DNA from: Schistosoma haematobium
Taxonomy: Eukaryota > Platyhelminthes > Trematoda > Strigeidida > Schistosomatidae
NCBI RefSeq assembly: GCF_000699445.3
Contig: NC_067197.1
Location: 23,667,809 to 23,731,808, forward strand
DNA length: 64,000 nt
Direction: 5' to 3'
Part shown: positions 12,984 to 24,779 of the stretch, piece after piece
How the letters are laid out: each line of letters begins with the position of its first letter
Numbering within the stretch: position 1 is the first letter of the stretch
Made by a program: the position numbers and the translations under genes
Notes under the pieces: generated by a model
Told to the model about the DNA's origin: nothing
What the model saw: only the letters and a program-made list of their open reading frames with translations
Databases searched by the model: none

Positions 12984-13929
12984 TCTTTCAGTTCGTCTAA
13001 TGTTGAATTGGATTATTTGATAAAATTGTCAATGATTAAATGTTCAATTCAATGTTAACCAATTTAATATGTTGTTTTAAAACATACATTTCGTTCATAA
13101 ATTAAGAAGAGATCAAGAAACTGGGATAGTGGAATGCATATTACATTAAGTCAGCTAAAATATACATACCATTAACAGTTGTATCTAAAAATCAACTCAA
13201 TTCTTCTGTTTAAATAACAAAACATAAAGATATACTAATGGTAAAATTATAAATTATAGGCGTGCAGTATTTAGCTATGATATGATTATTTATCATATAT
13301 AAAGCCATTCGAATTAAAGCAGAATTAATTGTCAGTTAGTTAAATGATCAAGATTTATCCACAGTTAGTTTTAATACATTTAGTCAATTAAATCTGTTAG
13401 TAAATCCATGCTAATAAGTCAGTAGATACTAACAAACTGAACATTTAAACATAATTCAATATATTTATCTTTTTTTTAGTTTGATCAAATACTTAAAGCA
13501 TCCATAATTGAGCTAACAAGTTTGAAATGTTTCGGTAGATCAAAATCACTGATAAAATGCTATTCGAAGCTAAAAATTTAATTGATCAGTTAGATTTACT
13601 ATTTTGAGAAAATCATCAAATAAATACTGTGTAAACAAACAGGATTTCACATTACTAGTTCAAGCCAAAAAGTCAAGAAAAAATGATAAGTTGATCTGTT
13701 GATCCAGTGAGACATTTCAAAAAGTTTTAGGAACTGTGTATGTGTGTGTGTCATTTCCAAATTGTTGTTTAGTAGTGTAACATATTATGGTTTAAACTAT
13801 ACACTTTCACATGTATACTTAGGATTATAATAAACTTTTTCAGCCTCCAATTTTTAACATGTAGAAATAACTCAATGTTACATCAATAATTTGTTCATAA
13901 ATTCTAATTTTATTTGAAATTAGCATTAC
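12984..13929. other. AT-rich spacer
   Basis: No gene seen; a short TG run lies near 13739-13751. Confidence 0.5.
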
Positions 13930-14112
13930 ATTTTTGATTGAGATCATGAACCGATTGGTCGAATCCCGCGAGCGGGATCGTGGACGCACACTGCTGAGGA
14001 GTCCCACAATAGGACGAAACGGTCGTCCAGTGCTTCCAAGTTTCCAATGGTGGTCTAACACCAATCAGTTCATGATCTCAATCGAAAAAAACTTAACAAT
14101 CTTCACAACCCC
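13930..14112 (+). mobile_element. Short SINE-B copy: ribozyme half with ~30-nt copy-back start
   Basis: It starts with an inverted copy of its own tail end (TTTTTGATTGAGATCATGAA pairs with the sequence near 14065-14092). It then jumps straight to the B box (GGTCGAATCCCGCG), the hammerhead (13988-14033) and the tail. The A box and 5' module are absent. Confidence 0.8.
13988..14033 (+). ncRNA. Hammerhead ribozyme with fully conserved core
   Basis: Helix I is CACTG/CAGTG. The core CTGAGGA is followed by helix II GTCC/GGAC with a CACAATA loop. GAAAC is intact, helix III is the minimal ACGGTCGT and the cleavage triplet is GTC at 14025-14027. This is the best plus-strand ribozyme candidate in the window. 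Its extremely short helix III is the schistosome SINE type, which may work best as a dimer. Confidence 0.8.
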
Positions 14113-15348
14113 TAAACTGATAATTAAATTTTTGATTGGTAAGTCAAAATGGAATGATCCGAAAAGCAGTACAATACATTTTGGATATTTTCCACACAAT
14201 CTGGAGACTGTATAAGATGAAAATTATCATCTTTAAATATTCTAGAAGGAACATAGTTGGTATTAGGTAAATAAGTTTTATGATCTTGTGAATTAATCAA
14301 AATGTATACAAATTTTTTTCTAGAATGTCACATCTATGTTACCAATGAAGAGACATATTTTAAGAAAAAAAATGATTGACATTATTAGAATGATAAAATA
14401 GTTTAACCAAATCAAATAAAACTCTAGAATCTGACCAATAACGTTTAATAAATTACGCTAATGATCATGTTACAAATGATAAGTAGAACATAATAATACG
14501 TACGAAACATTGAAATCTTTAGAAAATAAAGTATACTTACCATAAAATATGTTTCAGAAAATAAGAAGCAACTTTAATGTCCATCTCATAAAATTTAATA
14601 ATCACCTGTTTGACAGATTAAAATGATTCTTATTTCATGTTTATATAAGTAAAACAAACTGATCTACATCTTAGTTATTCAAATGATCGACATTTTAATA
14701 TAGAAACTTTTTCTTACTGATTGGTCGTTTGTTAAATTCTTCTTCTTTTTTTTCGTTGTTGTTGCAATTTTCCAGAAATAAATGTAATGCACTGTACATT
14801 TGACCTTTTCCAAAAGATTAAGAAAATATCAAACAAAAGATTTAATTTTCAAATGAAAGTTTATTGTTACTTATAAATCAGAATAATTTTAATTCATTCA
14901 TTCATTTATTATGTGTTAAATAGTTTATCCTTGCAACAACAACAACAGCAACAACAAAAAACGTTTACATGAAATAAGATACAGTTTGCCAGTTTGCTGA
15001 TTTTGAAAGAAAGTAAGAAAACTATGAATATAAATATCCTGAGATATTATATAGAGTAAAGAAAGGTTATAGATTAGAAGAAGAATATTGAAGGAAAAGA
15101 TTTGTTTCGAACTGAATACCCTATAGCAACTCACGTGCAACTGAGTTTATTCTCATTTAACTCAGTTAAGCCCTTTTGCTAACTTATTTAGCGGACAAAG
15201 TCATCCGCACTATAACAACTTGTTGTAATTTTATTATTATTGTTCTTACATGAAATACGTATGCTTGAATATTGCTTACTGCCTACGCATTTATTCACTC
15301 TGCTAGTCTTACTACTAACTGCTTATTTGATTCGATTACTCATTCATT

Positions 15349-15352
<4 letters not shown>
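14113..15352. other. AT-rich spacer
   Basis: No gene recognised. From about 15125 the composition becomes less AT-rich and stays so to 15650; this block could be an LTR remnant, but I found no second copy in the window. Confidence 0.45.

Positions 15353-15409
<57 letters not shown>
15353..15409. repeat. (TA)n microsatellite
   Basis: TA run of about 57 bp, followed near 15433 by a short CA run. Overlapping ORFs of 104 and 116 codons come from the repeat and are not genes. Confidence 0.95.
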
Positions 15410-15413
<4 letters not shown>

Positions 15414-16959
15414 ATGTTATTTATATTCAACACACACACACTCTCGTCTCGCTCTTGCTCTGGCTCTGGCTCGCTTGCTTGCCTTTCGGCACAACTCTTC
15501 TATGCTTGTTTAACGCATCTGTACATCTGGATATATGTGTGTGGTCTCGTCATAAACGTAATCAACGCTTCGTATTCGCCTTCTGATTAATATACCGTTG
15601 GGGCGTTATATAGAACGGTTAACAAGACGAACTGTATACGAAGTTTAAGGATTATATTGAATACCGACTACCACAACCCTAACTGTAAGGATGGTCCACT
15701 GGTGAATTCAAGGAAGCTGTGAGAAGCTCAGAAAAAAAGCCAAAGATATTCCATCCAATCATCTTTTGGAAGAATATTCTAGGATTCCTACGTGTAGCTT
15801 CCCGATTGAACAATGCTAATAACATCCTGTATGCGGATTGGATAGGTGTAATGATGATTTCATTTTTATTGAAAACCATAAATACCTGACAGTTTTGTAC
15901 TATATTGACACTGTTTGGAATAACATTCCTCTCACTTGTCTTCTGTCTTCTCATTTGCGACTTGGAAGGGTTCTAGCGTTCAAGTGCTCAAGTTATAAGC
16001 GGCATATCAAGAATATAAGCTCTAGATATAACACTAACTGGGTCCAACATCGTGCAAGTTGAATAACGCAACACTAAAGCTTTTAACTCTGAAAATATCA
16101 AAAAGTTTGGAAATTATCATTCAGTGAGACAATATTTGAGGCTATCATAAAAAAGACATGAGTTAAAAAAGCATTGCTTATATTAAGTATTATGCTTAGA
16201 AAGGACTATGGTAATAATAATGATAATAATAACGAAACAATAACCGTTGTCATAAATTTATTCTTAAAACTAATCTTTGGAAAAAAGTGTTTAAAGAAGC
16301 GTTTACCAGACGATGAATTACAGTATTGGAAAAAATGACTACCAAACAACAAGCATCGCATTTCTTCTACATTGCTAAATCTTTTATCAACAACTCCCAA
16401 ACTAAACAATGTGTACAGATGGAAAGTGTGGCAAACCCTTTTCTTCATGGTAGATACTTGTATAAGACTGCTGTATTACATCAGACTAAATGGACTCATC
16501 CAGTAAGATAATGAATTTCTAATTGCCATTTAGAGAATTAATTACTTATTTTTATTAGGACTATTAATTAGAACATCATTTAATCAATTATAAGAATACA
16601 GTTTTCAAGCATAAATATGATTTATTTTCAATTATAATGTGTAATATCATGTCTTTGTCGTATTCTTCGAATAACTATCTTACTTCAAACTTCATTTTAA
16701 CTCCACTGTTGAAATTCTGTCCATTTTTGTGTGTTAATGATCATCATAACTATAAGCTACTTGCTGATGAGATAAATCTGTTGAATATTATGAAGTGATT
16801 TTCCTCTCTTATGCTTATTCTCTTTAATTGTTCAAAATTATCATGGTAAATAGATATATGGACATCTTGAAATTATTTTGAATAAATATTCGTTAAAATT
16901 TAAGTTTGACAGAGATTGGATACGAAGTAAGTAGAATAATCACATCATTGAAAATCTGA
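15410..16959. other. Unassigned spacer with possible exon debris
   Basis: Contains a less AT-rich stretch (15410-16070). At 16335-16505 (plus) about 57 codons are open and end in a good splice-donor-like GTAAGA. The upstream frame is offset by one base at about 16335, so if this was ever an exon it is now frameshifted. No domain recognised. Confidence 0.3.
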
Positions 16960-17970
16960 GTAACTTCGACGTTTCGCTCAGCAGAGTAGTTTGAGCCTCT
17001 TCAGAGAAATAGTTAAAATCATTAATGATCAATAAGCTTTAAAACAGTCTATACAAGTGCTTGTCTAATTATGTTCAAATGCTGATTTTTTGTATGGTAA
17101 GAATGTTAGTCGCTTGAAGCGAAATACGTCCACAGTGGGACAAAATATGAATGTATATGTCTAAATTCAGGCCATTTTTATCGGAATTTAGTGAACAAAT
17201 GAGGGCTTTGATTGCTGGTGCGACAATTTTTCTGTTTTTTTTTAAAAAGTTAAAAGCACATGTCAGTAAATTAAACCAAATGAAGTATGTAGTGTTTACA
17301 AATAGTTAGTAAGTTGTAATATTAAATTAAACGTCTGTTTCTGTGGTGGTAATGTTATGGATGATGTAATTGGGACGATGTTTACTTGATAACAAACATT
17401 CATTATAGTGAATTTAACTGTGTTCCATCTTTCCCATTCAGGTTGTTCGAATTTCCCCGTATATACAGACCTTTAACTGATGATAATTCTTTGTGGGTGA
17501 TAAAAAGTTTCTTCAGTATTTCGGTCCCATCAAAGTCAACTCTCTGTCTTATTTCTAACGAGTAAATCCCAGAAGCTGATCTGTCTTGAAGCCTGTTGAT
17601 ATCTTCCGGAAGTTTATTATCACGTTTGATTGTGTCTGTCCGCTTTAACTTTCAGTTCTCTAGACGTTTTCCGATTATATGCAACATAACACTCACTACA
17701 TTTAATTCCCTGTACATAAAATCATTATTTCCCTTTTTGGGTCTTATCATTAACTGTCACTATTATTGATATGTTGATATTATTGACAAGAAAATAAAAT
17801 TTTATATCATTTTTGTTTAGAATCCTTTTAATTTCCTCTGATTTTTCTTCACTACTTAAGATGCTCAAAGTGTTTTCCGGTCTTTCAGTAAACATTGCAG
17901 TTTTGTTTGTTATTCATTTTTGATTACATTTCTGGAAACCTCTTTTGTGTAATTGACTGCTCTATAGGTA
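16960..17970 (-). pseudogene. Penelope-like element relic, GIY-YIG endonuclease end
   Basis: On the minus strand a Penelope-type C-terminal region can be read from about 17920 down to 17430. A connecting region comes first, followed by a GIY-YIG-like segment with GIKCSECYVAYNRKTSRELK. Its Arg and hydrophobic spacing fit a PLE nuclease, but the usual YIG reads YNR. A stretch with VDFDGTEILKKLFITHKE follows. PLEs use the nuclease to nick DNA for their own reverse transcription. Several stops break the frame and the RT half is missing. A hammerhead-like motif sits at 16965-17005, downstream of the coding end. Confidence 0.7.
16965..17005 (-). ncRNA. PLE-type hammerhead-like motif
   Basis: The minus strand reads CTGAAGA, then GGCTC...GAGC as helix II, then GCGAAACGTC with a minimal ACGT helix III and GTC triplet. 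This is the arrangement expected for hammerheads in PLE terminal repeats. Helix I pairing is poor and there is an extra G after the core, so activity is doubtful. Confidence 0.5.
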
Positions 17971-18177
17971 GATGAGGTTAAACTTGTTTCAATCTGTATA
18001 TCTCTTGTTTCCAAAGCAAGACAATGATTTTTATTTATTGATTTCGTAGTCACAGTGACTGCCATTAAAAAGGGATGAAACAAATTGTAATGTAGATATA
18101 TCTCGAAATACGTTCATTTTCGGAAATTACTCTTTCCCATCATTGTTGTTTCTTTAAGATCAAACGATCGCGGAACG

Positions 18178-18178
<1 letters not shown>

Positions 18179-18218
<40 letters not shown>
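18179..18218. repeat. (TA)n microsatellite
   Basis: TA run of about 40 bp. It is the insertion site of the RTE copy that follows; TATATATATAA recurs on the far side at 19308-19318. Confidence 0.9.
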
Positions 18219-18219
<1 letters not shown>

Positions 18220-19305
18220 CTTGCTTACTTACGCCTGTTATTCCCAATGGAGCATAAGCCGCCGACCAGCATTCTCCAACCCACTCTGTCCTGGGCCCTC
18301 TTTTCCAGTTCCATCCAATTCTTGTTCATTTCTCTCATGTCTATCTCCATTTCCCGGCGTAATGTGTTCTTTGGTCTTCCTCTCCTCCTTTGGCCTTAAG
18401 GGTTCCATGTGAGAGCTTGTCTTGTGATGCAGTTGGGTGCTTTCCTCAATGTGTGTCCTATCCACTTCCAGCGCTTCTTCCTGATTTCTTCCTCCACTGG
18501 GATCTGGTTTGTTCTTGCCCACAGTAGGCTGTTGCTAATAGTGTCCGGTCAACGGATCTGAAGTACTTTGCGTAGACAATTGTTAATAAACACCTGTATT
18601 TTCTGGATGATAGCTTTCGTAGTTCTCCAGGTTTCTGCCCCATACAGTAGAACTGTCTTGACATTTGTATTGAAAATCCTGACCTTGGTGTTGGTTGACA
18701 GTTGCTTTGAGTTCCAGATGTTCCTCAGTTGTAAATATGCTGCTCTTGCTTTGCCGATCCGCGCCTTCACATCTGCATCAGAACCACCCTGTTCATCAAT
18801 GATGCTGCCCAAATACGTAGAGGTTTTTACATCTTCCAAATCTTCTCCGTCAATTTTGATTGGATTGACGCATGCTGTGTTGTATCGGAGAATCTTGCTT
18901 TTCCCTTTGTGCATATTGAGACCTATTGCTGCTGAGGCTGCTGCTACACTGCTCGTTTTCTCCTGCATTTGTTGTTGCGTTTGGGATAGAAGGGCCAGAT
19001 TATCTGCGAAGTCTAGACCATCCAACTGCATCCTAGATGTCCACTATATCTTGTACATTCTTCCAGATAATAACGTCTTCATGATCCAGTCGATCACCAG
19101 GAGAAAGAGAAAGGGTGAGAGTAAGCAACCTTGCCTGACATCGGTCTTTATTTCGAACGACTTTGTCAACTGTCCTCCATGCACGATTTTGCAGTTTAAT
19201 CCATCATATGAATTCTGTATGATATTGACTATCTTCGGAGGCACGCCGTAGTGTCGAAGAAGCTTCCATAGTGTTGTCCTGTCCACGCTATCAAATGCTT
19301 TTTCG
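18220..19305 (-). mobile_element. 5'-truncated SR2-like RTE LINE copy (~1.1 kb)
   Basis: Encodes the second half of RT and the C-terminal region. Minus-strand reading gives [30 protein letters not shown] and the catalytic box as FADNLALL, so the second Asp of the usual FADD is Asn. The frame also has a nonsense codon at 19044-19046, a TGA at 18549-18551 and a further TAA in the C-terminal part. It is very similar to the full-length copy at 45045-48265. It ends in the TAAG tail and sits in a TA repeat, so the duplication TATATATATAA is plausible but ambiguous. Long plus-strand ORFs here are antisense shadows. Confidence 0.92.
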
Positions 19306-19318
19306 TATATATATATAA

Positions 19319-20040
19319 TGATGTCATTTACATACTGTGGGAAGATTTTCAGCGCAATCAAACACTTCATAATTGCAATATGTAGAGAATCTGTCAGGAA
19401 GGTGTATACATTCGGTGACGGAGATCCTATGGATTCTTCTTCTTTCTGTCAACGTAGATCTAGTAAAATGAATCAGGCCGAACGTAAACATAATTCCATG
19501 AACTTGATAAGTTCTTAGGAGTCAAATAGGTGATGTAAAAGTATATCAGTTTCAGATTCTAAATAATCATATGTAATGTCCAGTACTCTTTTAATAATTA
19601 CATAAGTTGCTAGAGAGTAAACAATATGAGTTACATTGATTTTAGGTTTAAATTCAATCAAATTTTCGACTCCATAATATTTTATTGATCATGTAATTTA
19701 AGGTTCCTATCTAAATATTTCTCAAGATGATATATTTGACAATTATTGAATAAGCGTTTATATTCACCTATTTTAAACTACATTTATATTTGGTAATTTT
19801 TATTATTTTCCTGAAGAAGCTCAGACAAGTTTACTGAGAGTAACGTTGGAATTGTTTAGATTCCCATCACTGAAATAACTAGAAATATACTTTTCACATT
19901 TAAAATCATCGACATAATGATTCAGGTAAATTAATCAAGAAATAAAAACAGACAAAAATAATCATTGTCTTTTTAAGTTACAGTTACTGCACTTAATATT
20001 AAACATTTTGCTTACAACTTGCAAAAAACTATAAATAGTC
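19319..20040. other. AT-rich spacer with PLE terminal-repeat trace
   Basis: Mostly featureless. At 19809-19855 (plus) CTGAAGAAGCTCAGAC ... TACTGAGAGTAACGTT matches the PLE hammerhead layout with a damaged GAAA box, so a decayed PLE terminal repeat probably lies here. Confidence 0.45.
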
Positions 20041-20448
20041 AAATTCACTTGGTACTGTTTACTTGAATCTTCCCATTGACGTTTAGGACTGCAATTAATC
20101 AGTCTCTTATTGGCATATGTGCATCTGTGTGTAATGCCTCGATATTGCCTCAAGTCGCATGCATTATAAACAAAGATGGATGGTGGCTAGCAGCGGAATC
20201 CAGAATGTGCGTTTCGTCCTATTCGGGACTCGTCAGCTGGATGTACCTGCATCTCAGAGTTGATGTTCACTCCGGACTCAGTAGCTAAGTGGATAACGCA
20301 ATTTGTTTGAAGCGAACGGTACTGGGTTCGAATCCTAAAGTGGACATCAAACCTGGGATACAGGCAACTCCAGTTGACGAGTTCCAAATTGGTTGAAACG
20401 CGCTTCCTGGATTCCATTGCTAGCCTCTATCCATCTTTACTTAAAATG
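20041..20448 (-). mobile_element. Sm-alpha-type SINE, two ribozymes in inverted orientation
   Basis: The left part (20041-20273) is antisense: tail, then hammerhead. The right part (20274-20448) is sense: A box (TAGCTAAGTGG, 20283-20293), B box (GGTTCGAATCC), hammerhead and distal tail. The arms pair from about 20163 to 20270 with 20345-20447, so the unit is a foldback. The element is non-autonomous; pol III transcription is inferred from the boxes and from what is known of Sm-alpha. Confidence 0.85.
20195..20245 (-). ncRNA. Hammerhead ribozyme, intact core (Sm-alpha type)
   Basis: On the minus strand: helix I ATCCAG/CTGGAT, core CTGACGA, helix II GTCC/GGAC with a CGAATA loop, GAAAC, a short ACGCACAT helix III and an AUU cleavage triplet. 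All invariant core bases are present; AUU is a permitted but weaker cleavage site. The matching plus-strand copy at about 20372-20420 is damaged (TTGACGA, and TTGAAAC in place of GACGAAAC). Confidence 0.8.
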
Positions 20449-21514
20449 CATAAATAGTCATTTTATTTGAAAACTGTTCGAAAAGTCTTTTGTGAATATC
20501 TTTATGTCAATTCTTAAGACTGACCAATATCAGCAGCTGAAATCATGAATTTATTGATGTTAGACAACCATAAGAAACTAAGAAGCATTAGACGACCGTT
20601 CTGTCCTATTGTGGGATTCCTCAGCACTTCGCATTCACGAATTAAATTTATTAAAAGTTATGTTTTAATTAAATTTAAATTTTAAATTAACCAAAATGAT
20701 TCTATATAATATACAAAAACGTTTTATATTAACTTAAACAATAAAATACATCACAGTGATAAACACTTCATTTCATAAAACACTAATAGAACAAACTTGA
20801 AGAACATTGAGATTCATGGTGCTGTATCAATTTTAACTCGAATTTCTATTTGATCGCATATCTAACACAGTAAACATATTACTTTCAAAAATAAATTTCT
20901 GTATGTTTATCATGTTTTCAACATTATTCATTAAAGTTTGAATAGAGTAATCTATTGTTGATAGATACATTAGAACAGATAGAAAAATGCAATGTATTGC
21001 TTCATTCAAAACAAATAGTAATATTTTGTTTACTTATATCTATGCTTAATTTATGTCTTATTATAATGAAGTAGTCTAATTGATATACAAAAGTTGACTT
21101 TTACAATTTCAATTCATTGAAAATATACAAATTTACCATCAACCAAAGTTATCAATGTCGCTGATTCCACATTAAATTGAAATGATTTATTCCCTAAGTG
21201 GATTAACATTTTCATATATATATATATATGTGTGCTTTTTCAACTTATATGATAGAATTTGTCAGAATGCTATCCTTACTAATTAAAATTTTAACTATAG
21301 ATTGTTTTCTTCACAGGGATAATGAATATTGTTGGAAGAAATATATCACATGAAGTAAGATAAAAATATACTGTTTTTAAGATACTTTCTCAGTCTTTTA
21401 TGAAAGTCATCATATGATCAATTCTTAGTTTGGTTTCTAATAGAAACGTTTATTAAATATTCAAGTAATTTCTACTGTTTAAATCCCATGGAAAAGAAGA
21501 TCAAAGAATACATG
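20449..21514. other. AT-rich spacer
   Basis: No gene; a short TA run at about 21213-21229. Confidence 0.5.
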
Positions 21515-21655
21515 ATGTCAGGAATTGGAAGCAAACATTAAAAGAATGAATAACAATTAGAGACAACTAGAAACAATTGCCCAGAACAAAATTCGATGGA
21601 GAATGCTGATAGATAGTCTATGCTCCTCCATAAAGGGTAACAGACTTAAGTAAAT
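21515..21655 (+). mobile_element. Decayed RTE LINE 3' end
   Basis: The stretch from GGAATTGGAAGCAAACATTA through CTATGCTCCTCCATAAAGGG to the GACTTAAGTAAATGA end parallels the 3' terminus of the older RTE subfamily at 27590-27735. It is heavily mutated and not coding. Confidence 0.7.
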
Positions 21656-21875
21656 GAGCCAAATCCAAATAGTCCACTAACAATAAATGGTAACAGTAAA
21701 AAAACATTCTGTACGTGTACTATGTGGGTTTATTTTTGTTTTTTTTTTAAAAAAACTAACTTAAAATTCAAAACATCTATTTTGAGTGGGATGTTTAAAA
21801 ATGCGTTAATTTATTAATTTTATTGCAATAAATGATCTCATAGACTAAAATGTATAATCTATAAACTGGGTATAA

Positions 21876-21908
<33 letters not shown>

Positions 21909-22121
21909 GATTAAACTAACAAAACCGATCAACATTAATTGTAATTCTATAAAATTTATATTCAATATTCAATTATATTGCGTCATTCATGTTGATATTA
22001 GGAATAATTGAGTTAATTATTTCATATTAATTTGTTTATTTTATTAAGAGATAAGAGCTTTATTTCATTCATTTATTAACTGATATAATAATTTTATTCA
22101 ATAAATAATTAATTATTATTA
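21656..22121. repeat. AT-rich spacer with (ATT)n microsatellite
   Basis: An ATT trinucleotide run lies at about 21879-21909; nothing else recognised. Confidence 0.6.
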
Positions 22122-22436
22122 TTATCAGAAAGTGGTTTTGTGGAGATTGTAATAATGTTTAATAGTTGAATTTATAAGTCAATTAAAGCTAGACCACCAG
22201 TGGAAAAACTGGAAGCACTGGATGGCCGTTTCGTCCTAGTATGGGATTCCTCAACAGTGCGCATCCATGATCCCGCCCTCCCCCGCAAGATTCGAATCCA
22301 GGATCTATCGATATCGCACACAAACGCTTAACCTTTAGACCACTAAGCTGACATCCAACAGTGTTAGTGTCTAACTTTAATCAATCCACGAAACGGTGGT
22401 CTAGATTTAATTGACTCATGAATTCAACTATTAAAT
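22122..22436 (-). mobile_element. SINE-B copy with ~40-nt copy-back end
   Basis: Minus orientation. Starting at 22436 there is an inverted tail copy, then the tRNA-like module (about 22370-22275), a hammerhead (about 22262-22212) and the tail (22200-22122). The ribozyme core reads TTGAGGA (first C mutated) and helix II has an A-C mismatch, so it is likely inactive. Confidence 0.8.
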
Positions 22437-22673
22437 GATTAATTAACCTGTTATGATTCAAGAATATTTAAAATATCACATATTACATTTCTATTACTTA
22501 CAAAAGAATGAAAATTTAGAGATAACTAAGCTTAATGTAATGATCATCAGAATGTTAATTGAATATCCAATGAAAAGTAGATATTATGTTTCATAAATGT
22601 GTAAACATTACTTGCTGTTTATTTAAGACTCATTTCGACTAGACATAATACCTACTAGTTTTGATCAACTTAG

Positions 22674-22675
<2 letters not shown>

Positions 22676-22721
<46 letters not shown>
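22676..22721. repeat. (TA)n microsatellite
   Basis: Uninterrupted TA run of about 45 bp. Confidence 0.95.
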
Positions 22722-22723
<2 letters not shown>

Positions 22724-22979
22724 TTTTAATTATGCATATAACCAGACTGACAAATATGATTCTAATTACATGAAAAGGCTTCATACGATATCTGGAAAAT
22801 ACTTGATGTTAAATGAGTTCCAACTATCTTGTTGTTAGAATCAACATTTGAATGTAATTCAATGATAATTTGGTACAGAACTCTATTTTAACTAATATAT
22901 ACGGGATAATTTGATTTGATAATCTCTCTGAATAAGCTTGTACCAGAATATTAGATGAAAACTTTAAACATTTCGATTT

Positions 22980-23330
22980 CAAATTCTAAGATCTCGACTG
23001 GTATAATTTAAATCCAGTGATATAGTGTGATGAACGAGAATACCAGTGGGAACAACAATTACAGAACATCTTGGTAAAATCTGAGAACCATACAGTCAGT
23101 ACTTCATTTGCAAAGTATTTATCAATTGTCTCAGACTTTGTTGTTCTTCCGTCTCCATACTGATTACTCTTTCCTCTCGTTCTCTTCTCGTCAGTTTTCT
23201 CAACCTTCTGCCACCAGGCATCCAACTGTCGATTGGTGATACATATTACTTATTTCTGTCGACATCAGTAGCACAGACCACAGTGGTGATAAATATTATT
23301 TGTACTACAATCTGGTCAATGAAATAGTTG
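22980..23330 (-). repeat. Unassigned repeat-like block
   Basis: Less AT-rich than its surroundings and open on the minus strand for 79 codons (22986-23225), with a segment DAWWQKVEKTDEKRTRGK. I do not recognise a domain. It may be the end of an unclassified repeat; no second copy is present in the window. Confidence 0.3.
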
Positions 23331-23984
23331 TCACATTTTCATGCTACTGATTAAAAAACGCTAACACATGATAACCCTTGTTTATAAATTCTTTTTAATT
23401 TGGCTATTTTTTAAATCTTCATAGCTATTACATCTAGTTAGCTAATGAATGTTTATTGATTATAGGCGTATAAATTCTATAACTTATCTAGCTAAATCAA
23501 GCACCAATTTACGATTTAAATGTGGATTGTTCTAGATTATCTCACTAAGGTTTGACTTATACCAGAGTTCGCCTTTTTTAACATTGCTGACTGAACCTTT
23601 AACTACAGGATTACATCCTTTAATTGGTGATGGAATATCTGTTAACGATAGAGCGGCTTTTTTAGAAGATGGAACAACTATTAATCGTACTCTTGTGTAA
23701 AAACACTTCATAACTGGAGCAGTCATGTCATTTATAATTATTTAAACTCGTCTTAACCAAATGTTCAGTGATTAATTGTCTAATTCTCCGTTTTTAGTGT
23801 ATGAACTTCATTTCATCATCGAAATAGTTTAACGGTTTGGAGAAATATTTTAGTCTACTCCTAAAATAATTATCCATTTTATGAACCTCAAAATACTGAT
23901 TCAGAATAGAATGTCTATAAGTGTGAATATTAGTAGTGTCAAGATGAGTTGGCAGAATGTGCTATCTATAGTGATTCGCTTGGT
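23331..23984. other. AT-rich spacer with a small minus-strand ORF
   Basis: An ATG-initiated 64-codon ORF at 23532-23726 (minus) starts MTAPV, as does the 49695 ORF. The rest is not clearly alike, so I do not treat it as a gene. Confidence 0.35.
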
Positions 23985-24235
23985 AGATTACTTATCTGCT
24001 TATATCCGTTACCCACATAGAGCAGGGGCTTCCGACTATCAATCTCTAACCCACTCTTTTTGGGGTCTTGCTTTCCAGTTGCTACCAAGATTCATTCATT
24101 CCTTTGGTGTTTGCCATCAATTTCCGACCTCAATATGTTCCTTGGCCACCCTCTTTTTCAAGTTAAACGTTGGGTCGTGATGCGGTTTGGCGATTTGGAT
24201 GTATTCTACCTACTTTGTGGTTTTTTCCATTGATG
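23985..24235 (-). mobile_element. Probable old RTE LINE 3' end
   Basis: Segments such as CTAACCCACTCTTTTTGGGG, ATGTTCCTTGGCCACCCTCT and TCGTGATGCGGTTTGGCGAT line up in order with the 3' end of the RTE copies (CCAACCCACTCTGTCC..., TTCTTTGGTCTTCC..., TTGTGACGCAGTTGGG...). Divergence is high. Confidence 0.6.
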
Positions 24236-24779
24236 CTTACGCCATAATTAATCTAGGTATATGGAATATAAAAAACGGACACATCTTAGTTATATTATTC
24301 AAGTGTTCACATTCACCGTCATCTATGCAAAATAACTTATAACTTAAAGTGCATCTGTATTATTATATGTGCTAATTCCTAATGTTTGCAATTAATTGGT
24401 CATCAACTAGTTGGATAGTAAGACTTGGGGGCAATAAACAGATATCTCGTCCTTATCTGGGATTTTTCGAAGCCACATGTCTGAGACTCTACAAAGAATC
24501 AAGTTCATGAAATCCAGGTTTTGCAATGAATCCCACACCATTGAGTCAATACTTCAAAATCTAATATTTCACCTTTTCCTATCAATTTGTGATATAGATC
24601 GATGATTATCTAGTGTTAAACGTGATAAATGTTCCACTTCCCATATTCTTTAGGACTTCAACACTGATTAGAGTTTGCTAAATTTTTTTGGAATCACTCT
24701 CAGAGCTGGTTAGATGTTGAGTACCACTAGCCCTATAATGGTTCACAAGTTATTATTAGTTAGCGAATAAACTTGTCAG
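24236..24779. other. AT-rich spacer
   Basis: Nothing recognised. Confidence 0.45.

Noticed and set aside
15240..15590. Overlapping ORFs of 104-116 codons with poly(YI)
   Set aside because: Produced by the (TA)n microsatellite, which is open in several frames.
18568..19251. Plus-strand ORF of 227 codons
   Set aside because: Antisense shadow of the truncated SR2-like RTE copy.
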